A DNA stretch of 64,000 nucleotides from Micromonospora coerulea. GTDB taxonomy: Bacteria > Actinomycetota > Actinomycetes > Mycobacteriales > Micromonosporaceae. The notes beneath the pieces were generated by a model. That model made no database searches, had not been told where the DNA came from, and worked only from the letters and a program-made list of their open reading frames with translations. The stretch is from positions 110,635-174,634 of the forward strand of contig NZ_JAEMUW010000016.1 of the NCBI RefSeq assembly GCF_016598485.1, in the 5' to 3' direction. Shown here piece after piece: positions 38,996 through 46,235 of this stretch (the first letter of the stretch is position 1; each line of letters opens with the position of its first letter). The translations under genes and the position numbers were made by a program.

Positions 38996-40143
38996 CAGGC
39001 GCCGGCCTTGGTGAGTCGCGCCTCGATCGCGTCGCCGAGCCGCTCGCGCAGCTCCTCGACCGGGATCTTGTTGATCAGCTCGGCGAAGAAGCCGCGGACC
39101 ACCAGGCGGCGGGCCTCGCCCTGCGGGATGCCCCGGGCCATCAGGTAGAACAGCTGCTCGTCGTCGAAGCGGCCGGTCGCGCTGGCGTGGCCGGCGCCGG
39201 CGATCTCGCCGGTCTCGATCTCCAGGTTCGGCACGGAGTCCGCCCGGGCGCCGTCGGTGAGCAGCAGGTTCCGGTTGATCTCGTACGTGTCGGTGCCGGT
39301 CGCCTCGGCGCGGATCAGCACGTCACCCACCCAGACGGTGTGCGCGCTCTCGCCCTGCAGGGCGCCGCGGTAGCCGACGTAGCTGCGGCAGTCCGGCACG
39401 GAGTGGTCGACCAGCTGGCGGTGCTCCAGGTGCTGCCCCGAGTCGGCGAAGTAGACGCCGTACAGCTCGGCCTCGCCGCCGCGGCCGGTGTACTCCACGG
39501 AGGTGTACTGCCGGACCAGGTCGCCGCCGAGGCTGACCTGTACGTGGATCACCTTGGCGTCGCGACCCAGCTTGATCTTCACGTGCTGGGCCTGGACCGC
39601 GTCGTCGGCCCAGTCGGCGACGGTGACCAGGGTCAGCTTCGCGCCGTCGGCCACCGAGACCTCGACGTTGTCCGCCAGGGTGCCGGTGCCGACGTGCTGG
39701 AGCACGATGACGGACTCGGAGAGCGCGCCCACCTCGATGAAGGTGTGCGCGAACGCCACCAGCTCGGACGGTCCGCCGTGCACGGTGATGATCGCCGGGT
39801 CGGTGACCACGGCCTCCCGGGCCACCTGCACCAGCATGCCGAGCTCCGACTCGCCGTAGGCCCGCGCGCTGATCCGGTCAACCGGGGTTAGCACGCTGCC
39901 CCGCCGCGGGTCGTCCTTCGCCAGTGTGCCGACCGTGACCCCGGCGGGCAGTTGCCCGTACTCGTGGGCGGGCCAGTGCGCCGACTCGTCCGACACGGCG
40001 CCGTCGAGCAGGCCGCGCAGGCGCTTGAGCGGGGTGAAACGCCACTCCTCCTCCAGGCCCGTCAGGGCCGGGAAGTCGGCGGCGTCGTACGAGCGGAGCG
40101 CCTGCGTCTTGGTGCTGGGCGGCGCGGAAGCCTGGGTAGTCAT
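38995..40143 (-). CDS. sufD: SufD, scaffold subunit of the SUF complex
   Basis: A 382-residue SufD protein, paralogue of SufB and partner in the SufBC2D complex. The beta-helix core contains V-Q-V-S-L-G-G-D-L-V-R, and the conserved C-terminal part has the H-A-S-A-T-G-R-F-D-D-E-Q-L-F-Y-L-M-A-R-G-I segment with the functional His. It follows sufB after an 88-base gap, and its stop overlaps the start of the Rieske gene. Length and order agree with other actinobacterial suf operons. Confidence 0.96.
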   Translation of the reverse strand: MTTQASAPPSTKTQALRSYDAADFPALTGLEEEWRFTPLKRLRGLLDGAVSDESAHWPAHEYGQLPAGVTVGTLAKDDPRRGSVLTPVDRISARAYGESELGMLVQVAREAVVTDPAIITVHGGPSELVAFAHTFIEVGALSESVIVLQHVGTGTLADNVEVSVADGAKLTLVTVADWADDAVQAQHVKIKLGRDAKVIHVQVSLGGDLVRQYTSVEYTGRGGEAELYGVYFADSGQHLEHRQLVDHSVPDCRSYVGYRGALQGESAHTVWVGDVLIRAEATGTDTYEINRNLLLTDGARADSVPNLEIETGEIAGAGHASATGRFDDEQLFYLMARGIPQGEARRLVVRGFFAELINKIPVEELRERLGDAIEARLTKAGA

Positions 40144-40231
40144 CTCTTCCTTGGTCTGTCTGCGACGACGGTGTCAGTTGAACCGGACGGCGGGCCGAGC
40201 CAGGCACGGCCCGCCGTAAGCGCGGGCGGCG

Positions 40232-41662
40232 TCAGCCGACCGCGCCCTCCATCTGGAGCTCGATCAGGCGGTTGAGCTCCAGGGCGTACTCCATCGGGAG
40301 CTCCTTGGCGATCGGCTCGATGAAGCCGCGCACGATCATCGCCATCGCCTCGTCCTCGCTCAGACCCCGGCTCATCAGGTAGAAGAGCTGGTCGTCGCTG
40401 ATCTTGGAGACGGTCGCCTCGTGCCCCATCGACACGTCGTCCTCACGGATGTCGACGTACGGGTAGGTGTCCGAGCGGGAGATGGTGTCGACCAGCAGGG
40501 CGTCGCACTTGACCGTGCTCCGGCTGCTGTGCGAACCCTCCAGCACCTGAACCAGGCCGCGGTAGGACGTGCGGCCGCCGCCCCGGGCGATCGACTTGGA
40601 GATGATGGTGGAGGAGGTGTGCGGCGCGGCGTGCACCATCTTGGCGCCCGCGTCCTGGTGCTGGCCCTCGCCGGCCATGGCCACCGAGAGCACCTCGCCC
40701 TTGGCGTGCTCGCCGGTCATGTAGACCGCCGGGTACTTCATGGTGACCTTGGAGCCGATGTTGCCGTCGACCCACTCCATGGTCGCGCCCTCGTGGCAGA
40801 CGGCGCGCTTGGTGACCAGGTTGTAGACGTTGTTCGACCAGTTCTGGATGGTCGTGTAGCGGCAGCGCGCGTTCTTCTTGACGATGATCTCCACGACCGC
40901 GCTGTGCAGCGAGTCGGAGGAGTACATCGGCGCGGTGCAGCCCTCGACGTAGTGCACGTACGCACCCTCGTCGACGATGATCAGCGTCCGCTCGAACTGG
41001 CCCATGTTCTCCGTGTTGATCCGGAAGTAGGCCTGCAGCGGGATCTCCACGTGCACGCCCTTCGGCACGTAGATGAACGAGCCACCGGACCACACGGAGG
41101 TGTTCAGCGCGGCGAACTTGTTGTCGCCGACCGGGATCACCGTGCCGAAGTACTCCTTGAAGACGTCCTCGTGCTCGCGCAGCGCGGTATCGGTGTCCAG
41201 GAACAGGACACCCTGCTCCTCGAGGTCCTCACGGATCTTGTGGTAGACGACCTCGGACTCGTACTGCGCCGCGACCCCGGCGACCAGCCGCTGCTTCTCC
41301 GCCTCGGGGATGCCCAGCCGGTCGTAGGTGTTCTTGATGTCCTCGGGCAGGTCCTCCCAGGAGGTGGCCTGCTTCTCGGTGGACCGTACGAAGTACTTGA
41401 TGTTGTCGAAGTCGATCCCGGTGAGGTCGGCGCCCCAGGCCGGCATCGGCTTGCGGCCGAACAGCCGCAGGCCCTTCAGGCGCAGGTCGAGCATCCAGGC
41501 CGGCTCGTTCTTCTTGGCCGAGATGTCCCGCACCACCGCCTCGTTGATACCGCGCTGGGCGGTCGCCCCGGCGACGTCGGAGTCGGCCCAGCCGTACTCG
41601 TAGCGGCCCAGGGCGGCGAGCTGCTCATCCTGGGTCAGGGGCTGGACGATCTGCTCGGTCAT
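40232..41662 (-). CDS. sufB: SufB, Fe-S cluster scaffold
   Basis: A 476-residue SufB protein on which nascent [4Fe-4S] clusters are built. The family segments are present: Y-V-P-K-G-V-H-V-E-I-P-L-Q near residue 197, Y-V-E-G-C-T-A-P with a conserved Cys near 242, and the C-terminal H-E-A-T-V-S-K-I-S-D-D-Q-L-F-Y-L-M-S-R-G-L. Length is normal and I see no intein, unlike many mycobacterial SufB genes. Its ATG overlaps the sufR stop by 4 bases, so repressor and operon are translated together. Confidence 0.97.
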   Translation of the reverse strand: MTEQIVQPLTQDEQLAALGRYEYGWADSDVAGATAQRGINEAVVRDISAKKNEPAWMLDLRLKGLRLFGRKPMPAWGADLTGIDFDNIKYFVRSTEKQATSWEDLPEDIKNTYDRLGIPEAEKQRLVAGVAAQYESEVVYHKIREDLEEQGVLFLDTDTALREHEDVFKEYFGTVIPVGDNKFAALNTSVWSGGSFIYVPKGVHVEIPLQAYFRINTENMGQFERTLIIVDEGAYVHYVEGCTAPMYSSDSLHSAVVEIIVKKNARCRYTTIQNWSNNVYNLVTKRAVCHEGATMEWVDGNIGSKVTMKYPAVYMTGEHAKGEVLSVAMAGEGQHQDAGAKMVHAAPHTSSTIISKSIARGGGRTSYRGLVQVLEGSHSSRSTVKCDALLVDTISRSDTYPYVDIREDDVSMGHEATVSKISDDQLFYLMSRGLSEDEAMAMIVRGFIEPIAKELPMEYALELNRLIELQMEGAVG

Positions 41663-42411
41663 TTATCTGTCCTCACAGTGGTGACGGTGTTACCGGACTG
41701 GGCACGCGGCTGGGCCGGGATGTGCGTGGTGCACACCCCGTCGCCGTGCGCGATGGTGGCCAGGCGCTGCACGTGGGTGCCGACCAGACGGGAGATCACC
41801 GCGGTCTCGGCCTCGCACAGTTGGGGAAAATCGGCGGCCACGTGCGCCACCGGACAGTGGTGCTGACAGAGCTGGCCGCCGGAGGCGATCGTGGACGCGT
41901 TGGCAGCGTATCCCTCGGCGGTCAGCGCTCCCGCGAGCGCCTCCGCCCGGGCCATCGGATCGTCGCCGGCGCCCTCCATGGCGGCCCGGCAGCGGGCCTC
42001 CAGTGCGGCCACCTGGTCGGCGGCGAACGCCGCGACCGCCTCCGGCCCGCCGTTGCCGGCGATCCAGCGCAGCGCGGCGGTGGCCATGTTGTCGTAGTGG
42101 TGGGTGCCGCAGCGCACCCGGGCCGCCTCGGTCAGCAGGAACACCTTGGCCGGACGGCCGCGGCCGCGGCTGCCCCGCACGGCCTGCTCCCGCGCGACCA
42201 CGTCGCCGTCGGCGAGCATCGCGTCGAGGTGCCGGCGGATCGCCGCCGGGCTCAGCCCGAGCGCCGAGCCGAGCTGGGCGGCGGTGGTCGCCCCCCGCTC
42301 CAGCAGCAGCTGGGTCACCCGGTCCCGGGTGGAAAGATCGGTGGACGCGGCCGTACCGGCGACCGGGGCGGTCGCCGACAGGTGCCCGGAGAGCTCCGCC
42401 GCGTTTTTCAC
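41659..42411 (-). CDS. sufR: SufR, Fe-S-sensing repressor of the suf operon
   Basis: A 250-residue regulator with an N-terminal winged helix (A-A-Q-L-G-S-A-L-G-L-S-P-A-A-I-R-R-H-L near residue 45) and a C-terminal cluster-binding region with Cys in C-Q-H-H-C-P and F-P-Q-L-C-E near residues 195-212, the usual SufR arrangement. In mycobacteria the holo-protein represses sufR-sufB transcription. The GTG start at 42411 follows TAACGT with a 7-base gap, and TTGCAG lies 17 bases further up, a complete leaderless promoter. An 8-bp palindrome overlaps that promoter. The gene is divergent from ctaA. Confidence 0.95.
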   Translation of the reverse strand: MKNAAELSGHLSATAPVAGTAASTDLSTRDRVTQLLLERGATTAAQLGSALGLSPAAIRRHLDAMLADGDVVAREQAVRGSRGRGRPAKVFLLTEAARVRCGTHHYDNMATAALRWIAGNGGPEAVAAFAADQVAALEARCRAAMEGAGDDPMARAEALAGALTAEGYAANASTIASGGQLCQHHCPVAHVAADFPQLCEAETAVISRLVGTHVQRLATIAHGDGVCTTHIPAQPRAQSGNTVTTVRTDK

Positions 42412-42418
42412 AACGCCA

Positions 42419-42447
42419 ACGTTACGTAATTCGTCCGGGGGCTGCAA
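42419..42447 (-). promoter_or_regulatory. Promoter of the suf operon with overlapping palindrome
   Basis: On the minus strand TTGCAG (-35) and TAACGT (-10) are 17 bases apart, and the -10 box ends 7 bases before the sufR GTG, so the transcript is probably leaderless. TTACGTAA at 42422-42429 overlaps the -10 region and is a candidate SufR operator core. Confidence 0.6.
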
Positions 42448-42514
42448 ACCCGGGTCCCGGTGATCCGGAACACCGGCCCGGCGGAGTCACCCGATCGGGT
42501 ACCACTACGGTGCG

Positions 42515-42520
42515 TAGGAT
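42515..42520 (+). promoter_or_regulatory. -10 box of the ctaA leaderless promoter
   Basis: TAGGAT ends 7 bases before the GTG start of ctaA. No clear -35 hexamer is visible. Confidence 0.5.
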
Positions 42521-42527
42521 TCGCTCC

Positions 42528-43469
42528 GTGAAGCCTTCCGTCCGGTTCCCGGCCTCCGCCTCGCTGCTGCGCCGCCTCGCGTACGCCTCGATCATCGCGA
42601 ACGTCGCGATCGTGGTCACCGGCGGGGCCGTCCGGCTGACCGCCTCCGGCCTCGGCTGCCCCACCTGGCCCCGGTGCACCGACGGGTCGTACGTCACCAC
42701 GCCCGAGATGGGCGCACACGGCGTGATCGAGTTCGGCAACCGGCTGCTCACCTTCGCGGTCGGCATCATCGCGCTCGCAGTGCTGCTCGCCGTGCTGGCC
42801 CAGCGACCCCGCCGCCGTGGCCTGCTGCCGCTGGCCCTCGCGGTCTTCCTGGGCATCCCCGCGCAGGCGGTGATCGGTGGCATCACCGTGCTGACCAACC
42901 TGAACCCGTGGGTGGTCGGGCTGCACTTCCTCGCCTCGATGCTGGTCATCGCCGCCGCGTACGCCCTCTGGCGGCGCACCGTCGAGCCGGACGGCCCGAC
43001 GACCCCCACCGTCCCCGCCCCGCTGCGCACCCTCGCCCTGCTCACCACCCTGGTCAGCGCGGCCGTGCTGGTGGTGGGCACCTGGGTGACCGGCAGCGGG
43101 CCGCACGCCGGCGACCAGGGCGCCGCCCGCAACGGCCTCGCCCCGGAAGCGATCTCCCAGGTGCACGCCGACGGCGTGTTCCTGCTGGTCGGCCTCTCCG
43201 TCGCGCTGCTGTTCGCCTTCCGGGCGGTCGGCGCGGCACGGGCCGCCCGGGCCGCCGCCGTGCTGGTGGCGGTCGAACTGGGGCAGGGCCTGATCGGCTT
43301 CGTGCAGTACTTCACCCACCTGCCGGCGGTGCTGGTCGCCGCGCACATGCTCGGCTCCTGCCTGGTCCTGCTGGCCAGCCTCGCGGTGCTCTGGTCGACC
43401 CGGGAACGCCGCCCGGTCGGCCCCGCCATGGAGTTCGTCCGCGAGCAGCCCGTCTCCGCCACCGCCTGA
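42528..43469 (+). CDS. ctaA: Heme A synthase (COX15/CtaA)
   Basis: A 313-residue membrane protein with about eight helices in two similar halves. It oxidises the C8 methyl of heme O to give heme A for the aa3-type cytochrome oxidase. Conserved pieces are G-G-x-V-R-L-T-x-S-G-L-G-C-P-x-W-P-x-C near residue 22 (with the Cys pair of actinobacterial and Bacillus CtaA), E-F-G-N-R near residue 65, and heme-ligand His in G-L-H-F, Q-V-H-A-D and A-A-H-M. The GTG start is leaderless-like after TAGGAT. It is divergent from sufR, and heme O synthase (ctaB) is 2.5 kb away. Confidence 0.95.
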   Translation: MKPSVRFPASASLLRRLAYASIIANVAIVVTGGAVRLTASGLGCPTWPRCTDGSYVTTPEMGAHGVIEFGNRLLTFAVGIIALAVLLAVLAQRPRRRGLLPLALAVFLGIPAQAVIGGITVLTNLNPWVVGLHFLASMLVIAAAYALWRRTVEPDGPTTPTVPAPLRTLALLTTLVSAAVLVVGTWVTGSGPHAGDQGAARNGLAPEAISQVHADGVFLLVGLSVALLFAFRAVGAARAARAAAVLVAVELGQGLIGFVQYFTHLPAVLVAAHMLGSCLVLLASLAVLWSTRERRPVGPAMEFVREQPVSATA

Positions 43470-43488
43470 CCCCCCGCCCGGCCACGGG

Positions 43489-44406
43489 TCAGGGGCGGCG
43501 GGCCAGCTGGGTGACGATTGCGTCGGCCAGGCGGTCGGGGGCGCCGTCGGCGTGGCCGATGAACAGCGACGGCTCGGTCAGCTCCAGCTCGACCAGGACC
43601 GGCGAGCCGTCCGGGCCGGGGATGAGGTCCACCCGGGCGTAGAGCAGCCGGTCCCGGCCGCCCGGCACCACGGCCAGGGTCCGGTCGGCGACGGCCAGCT
43701 GCTCCGGCGTGGCCGTCCGCGGGGTGATTTCTTCGGGCTTGTAGAGCCCGTCGACGCCGAGATCCGGCCCGGTGAGCATCGGCCCCTTGCGGATCGCGTG
43801 GCTGAACGCCAGGCCGTCCGCACCGGCCAGGAAGAGCAGGGCGGTCTCCCCGACGACGTCGACCGCCTCCAGGTACGGCTGGACCATGGTCACGCGGCCC
43901 CCGTCGGAGAGCCGCCGGACGTGCCGGACGGCCAGCTCCCGGTGCTCCGGATCGGCCAGGTCGTAGCGGCCGGTGTCCTGACTACCGGCGCTGACCGCGG
44001 GCTTGATCACGTACTCGCCGGAGTCGGCCGGCGCCCAGCTCTGGCCGGGGGCCACCCACGCCGTGGGCACGGTGGGCACCCCGGCGCCGGAGAGCTCGGC
44101 GAGATAGCGCTTGTCGGTGTTCCACCGCACCACGTCGGCCGGGTTGACCAGCGTCGGCACGGTCCGGGCCCAGGCCACGAACTCGTCGCGGCGCAGCGCG
44201 TAGTCCCAGGGCGAGCGGAGCACGACCAGGTCGTACGCCGACCAGTCGGCTGCCGGGTCGTCCCAGGACACCGCCTCGGCGGCGATGCCGCGGGCGGCGA
44301 GGGGGGCGAGCACGAGGCGGTCGTCCGGATCGAGGTGGGGCAGGTCGGTACAGGTGACGAGAGCGACCCGGGGTTCCCCCCGGGTCGGCTGGTGGTGATT
44401 GGTCAA
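43489..44406 (-). CDS. ATP-grasp domain protein
   Basis: A 305-residue ATP-grasp enzyme of unknown substrate. The N-terminal part (V-A-L-V-T-C-T-D-L-P and L-V-V-L-R-S-P-W-D-Y) is a pre-ATP-grasp fold. The central region has the nucleotide Lys in N-T-D-K-R-Y-L and V-I-K-P-A-V-S-A-G-S. The C-terminal part has metal ligands in A-R-V-D-L-I-P and V-E-L-E-L-T-E-P-S-L-F. These resemble RimK/glutathione-synthetase-like ligases that join a carboxylate to an amine. The only available start is TTG 44406, with no Shine-Dalgarno, so the exact N-terminus is uncertain. Confidence 0.82.
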   Translation of the reverse strand: MTNHHQPTRGEPRVALVTCTDLPHLDPDDRLVLAPLAARGIAAEAVSWDDPAADWSAYDLVVLRSPWDYALRRDEFVAWARTVPTLVNPADVVRWNTDKRYLAELSGAGVPTVPTAWVAPGQSWAPADSGEYVIKPAVSAGSQDTGRYDLADPEHRELAVRHVRRLSDGGRVTMVQPYLEAVDVVGETALLFLAGADGLAFSHAIRKGPMLTGPDLGVDGLYKPEEITPRTATPEQLAVADRTLAVVPGGRDRLLYARVDLIPGPDGSPVLVELELTEPSLFIGHADGAPDRLADAIVTQLARRP

Positions 44407-44416
44407 TTTATATCGG

Positions 44417-44752
44417 TCAACGGGCCATGGTGCGCCGGGCCATCGACCGCCACAGGTCGTTGCTTGGACGCATCTGATCCATCAGTTCACGCTCCCAGGC
44501 GTTCTCGACGGTGACTCCCGCCTTGGCGCAGGCCTGCCGCGCGACGTCGGTGCCGTCCGCGAACTGGTCGGCCCACGCCCCGTCCTCACCGACGAGGACA
44601 ATCCGCGCACCGCGCTTGCCGACGTACTCGATGACCGCCTTCGCGCCGCCGTGCCCGGCGGCGAACGACTTGATGCCCGAGACCAGTCCGTTGGGGGCCG
44701 GCTCTCCAGCGGCCTGCTGAGCCGTCAGCGTCGTATCGGAACCATCTGCCAT
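44417..44752 (-). CDS. Conserved hypothetical protein
   Basis: A 111-residue protein with no membrane helix and no motif I recognise. It has an acidic, Gln/Ala-rich start, then a G-K-R-G-A-R-I-V-L-V-G-E-D-G-A-W-A-D-Q-F segment like an alpha/beta core, and a basic C-terminus (W-R-S-M-A-R-R-T-M-A-R). The ATG at 44752 is supported by TAGGCT 7 bases upstream, a leaderless arrangement. It ends 10 bases before the ATP-grasp gene starts, so the two are probably one transcript. An AT-richer gap of about 255 bases lies upstream. Confidence 0.7.
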   Translation of the reverse strand: MADGSDTTLTAQQAAGEPAPNGLVSGIKSFAAGHGGAKAVIEYVGKRGARIVLVGEDGAWADQFADGTDVARQACAKAGVTVENAWERELMDQMRPSNDLWRSMARRTMAR

Positions 44753-45007
44753 GACGCGAAGCCTAAGCAGACTTCCACCCACATGTGCGAGAACGATGAA
44801 CTAATTGTGATGCCAATTACCCGCAGGTTTAAGGAAGACCACAGGTGATTAGGCCTGACATGTCCTACTAAGGCCGGACGAAGCGGACAGGCGGGATCGT
44901 CACTATCTGTCCGACTTGAGCCGCGCCGGCTCAGGGCGAAGAAAACTCTGGAAAACCGCTGCGACGTGGGAAAAGTCATCCACATCGGTGATTCGGGCCG
45001 GCGGAAC

Positions 45008-45967
45008 CTAGATCAACGCGTCGAGCGCGACGGCCGCGAAGAGAATCGTCAGGTACGTGGTCGACCAGTGGAACAGGCGCATCGGCTTGACCGCCTCGCC
45101 GCGCGCCGCGCGCCGGCAGAGCTTGTGCGCCTCGACCACGAAGATGCCGCCCACCACCAGCGCGGTGACCCCGTAGATCGGGCTCATCCCCAGCGGCCAG
45201 ACGGCCAGCGAGGACAGCAGCGTCAGCCAGGAGAAGATGATGATCTCGGCGTTGACCCGCCGTACCGAGGCCACCACCGGCAGCATCGGGATGCCGGCCC
45301 GGGCGTAGTCGGCCTTGTACTTGATGGCCAACGCGTAGAAGTGCGGCATCTGCCAGAAGAAGACCACCGCGAACAACCCCCACGCGGCGGGGGCCAGCGA
45401 GCCGGTGACCGCGGCCCACCCGATCAGCACCGGCGCCGCCCCGCACGCGCCACCCCAGAAGGTGTTGGCGGCCGTCGTCCGCTTCAACCAGAGCGTGTAG
45501 ACCAGGTCGTAGTAGGCGATCGCGGCCAGGGTCAACCCGGCCGCCAGCCAGTTGGTCGCGGCCGCCATCAGGGCGACCGAGACCACCGCCAGCACCAGCC
45601 CGAAGACGAGCGCGTTGCGCGGCGTCACGGTGTGCGCCGGCAGCGGCCGCCGCTTGGTGCGCCGCATCAACTGGTCGATGTCCCGGTCGATGTAGCAGTT
45701 GAGGACGCTGGCCGCGCCCGCCGCGAGCGAGCCCCCGACCAGCACCACGGCCACCAGCCAGAGCGACGGCATGCCGCCGTCGGCGAGCATCATCGCCGGC
45801 ACCGTGGTCACCAGCAGCAGCTCGACGATCCGCGGCTTGGTCAGCGCCACGTACGCCGCGACCACCGCCCGCAGCTCTCGGCGCCCGGTCGCGGACGCCT
45901 CCCCCACCGTGCGCACCGGCGGCTGCCCGGCAGAGTTGCTGACGGGGCGCTCGGTGATCATGCTCAC
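45008..45967 (-). CDS. ctaB: Protoheme IX farnesyltransferase (heme O synthase)
   Basis: A 319-residue UbiA-family membrane prenyltransferase with about nine helices that attaches a farnesyl group to heme B to make heme O, the substrate of CtaA. The Asp-rich substrate loops are N-C-Y-I-D-R-D-I-D near residue 98 and D-L-V-Y-T-L-W-L-K-R near 167, with L-T-K-P-R-I near residue 45. GTG 45967 is chosen because GAAGGTGG lies 6 bases upstream; ATG 45961 two codons later is the alternative. It is divergent from transketolase, a common actinobacterial arrangement. Confidence 0.95.
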   Translation of the reverse strand: MSMITERPVSNSAGQPPVRTVGEASATGRRELRAVVAAYVALTKPRIVELLLVTTVPAMMLADGGMPSLWLVAVVLVGGSLAAGAASVLNCYIDRDIDQLMRRTKRRPLPAHTVTPRNALVFGLVLAVVSVALMAAATNWLAAGLTLAAIAYYDLVYTLWLKRTTAANTFWGGACGAAPVLIGWAAVTGSLAPAAWGLFAVVFFWQMPHFYALAIKYKADYARAGIPMLPVVASVRRVNAEIIIFSWLTLLSSLAVWPLGMSPIYGVTALVVGGIFVVEAHKLCRRAARGEAVKPMRLFHWSTTYLTILFAAVALDALI

Positions 45968-46235
45968 GGATTGCCACCTTCCGGCGTCGGCAGGGGGAGA
46001 TCGGGGTCGGCCCGGACCCCGTCCGGGGTCAACACACCGCCCCACACACTACGCGTCGTCGTTTTGGCTGCCCGGGGGACCCGACAACGGTGCGGGGCGT
46101 CACAGTCGGCGTGGCACGACCGATCCGGTCAGAGACGTACGGAACAGCATGCAGAGATCCCCGGGCGGAGGTTTAGCACCGGTCGATAGGGTCATCAGTG
46201 AGGGTTCCGCCCATCTGCCGAGGAGCACAACCATC

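Noticed and set aside
44725..44985. An 86-residue minus-strand frame in the gap upstream of the 111-residue hypothetical gene
   Set aside because: It overlaps the better supported gene out of frame, has poor third-position GC and shows no recognisable motif.
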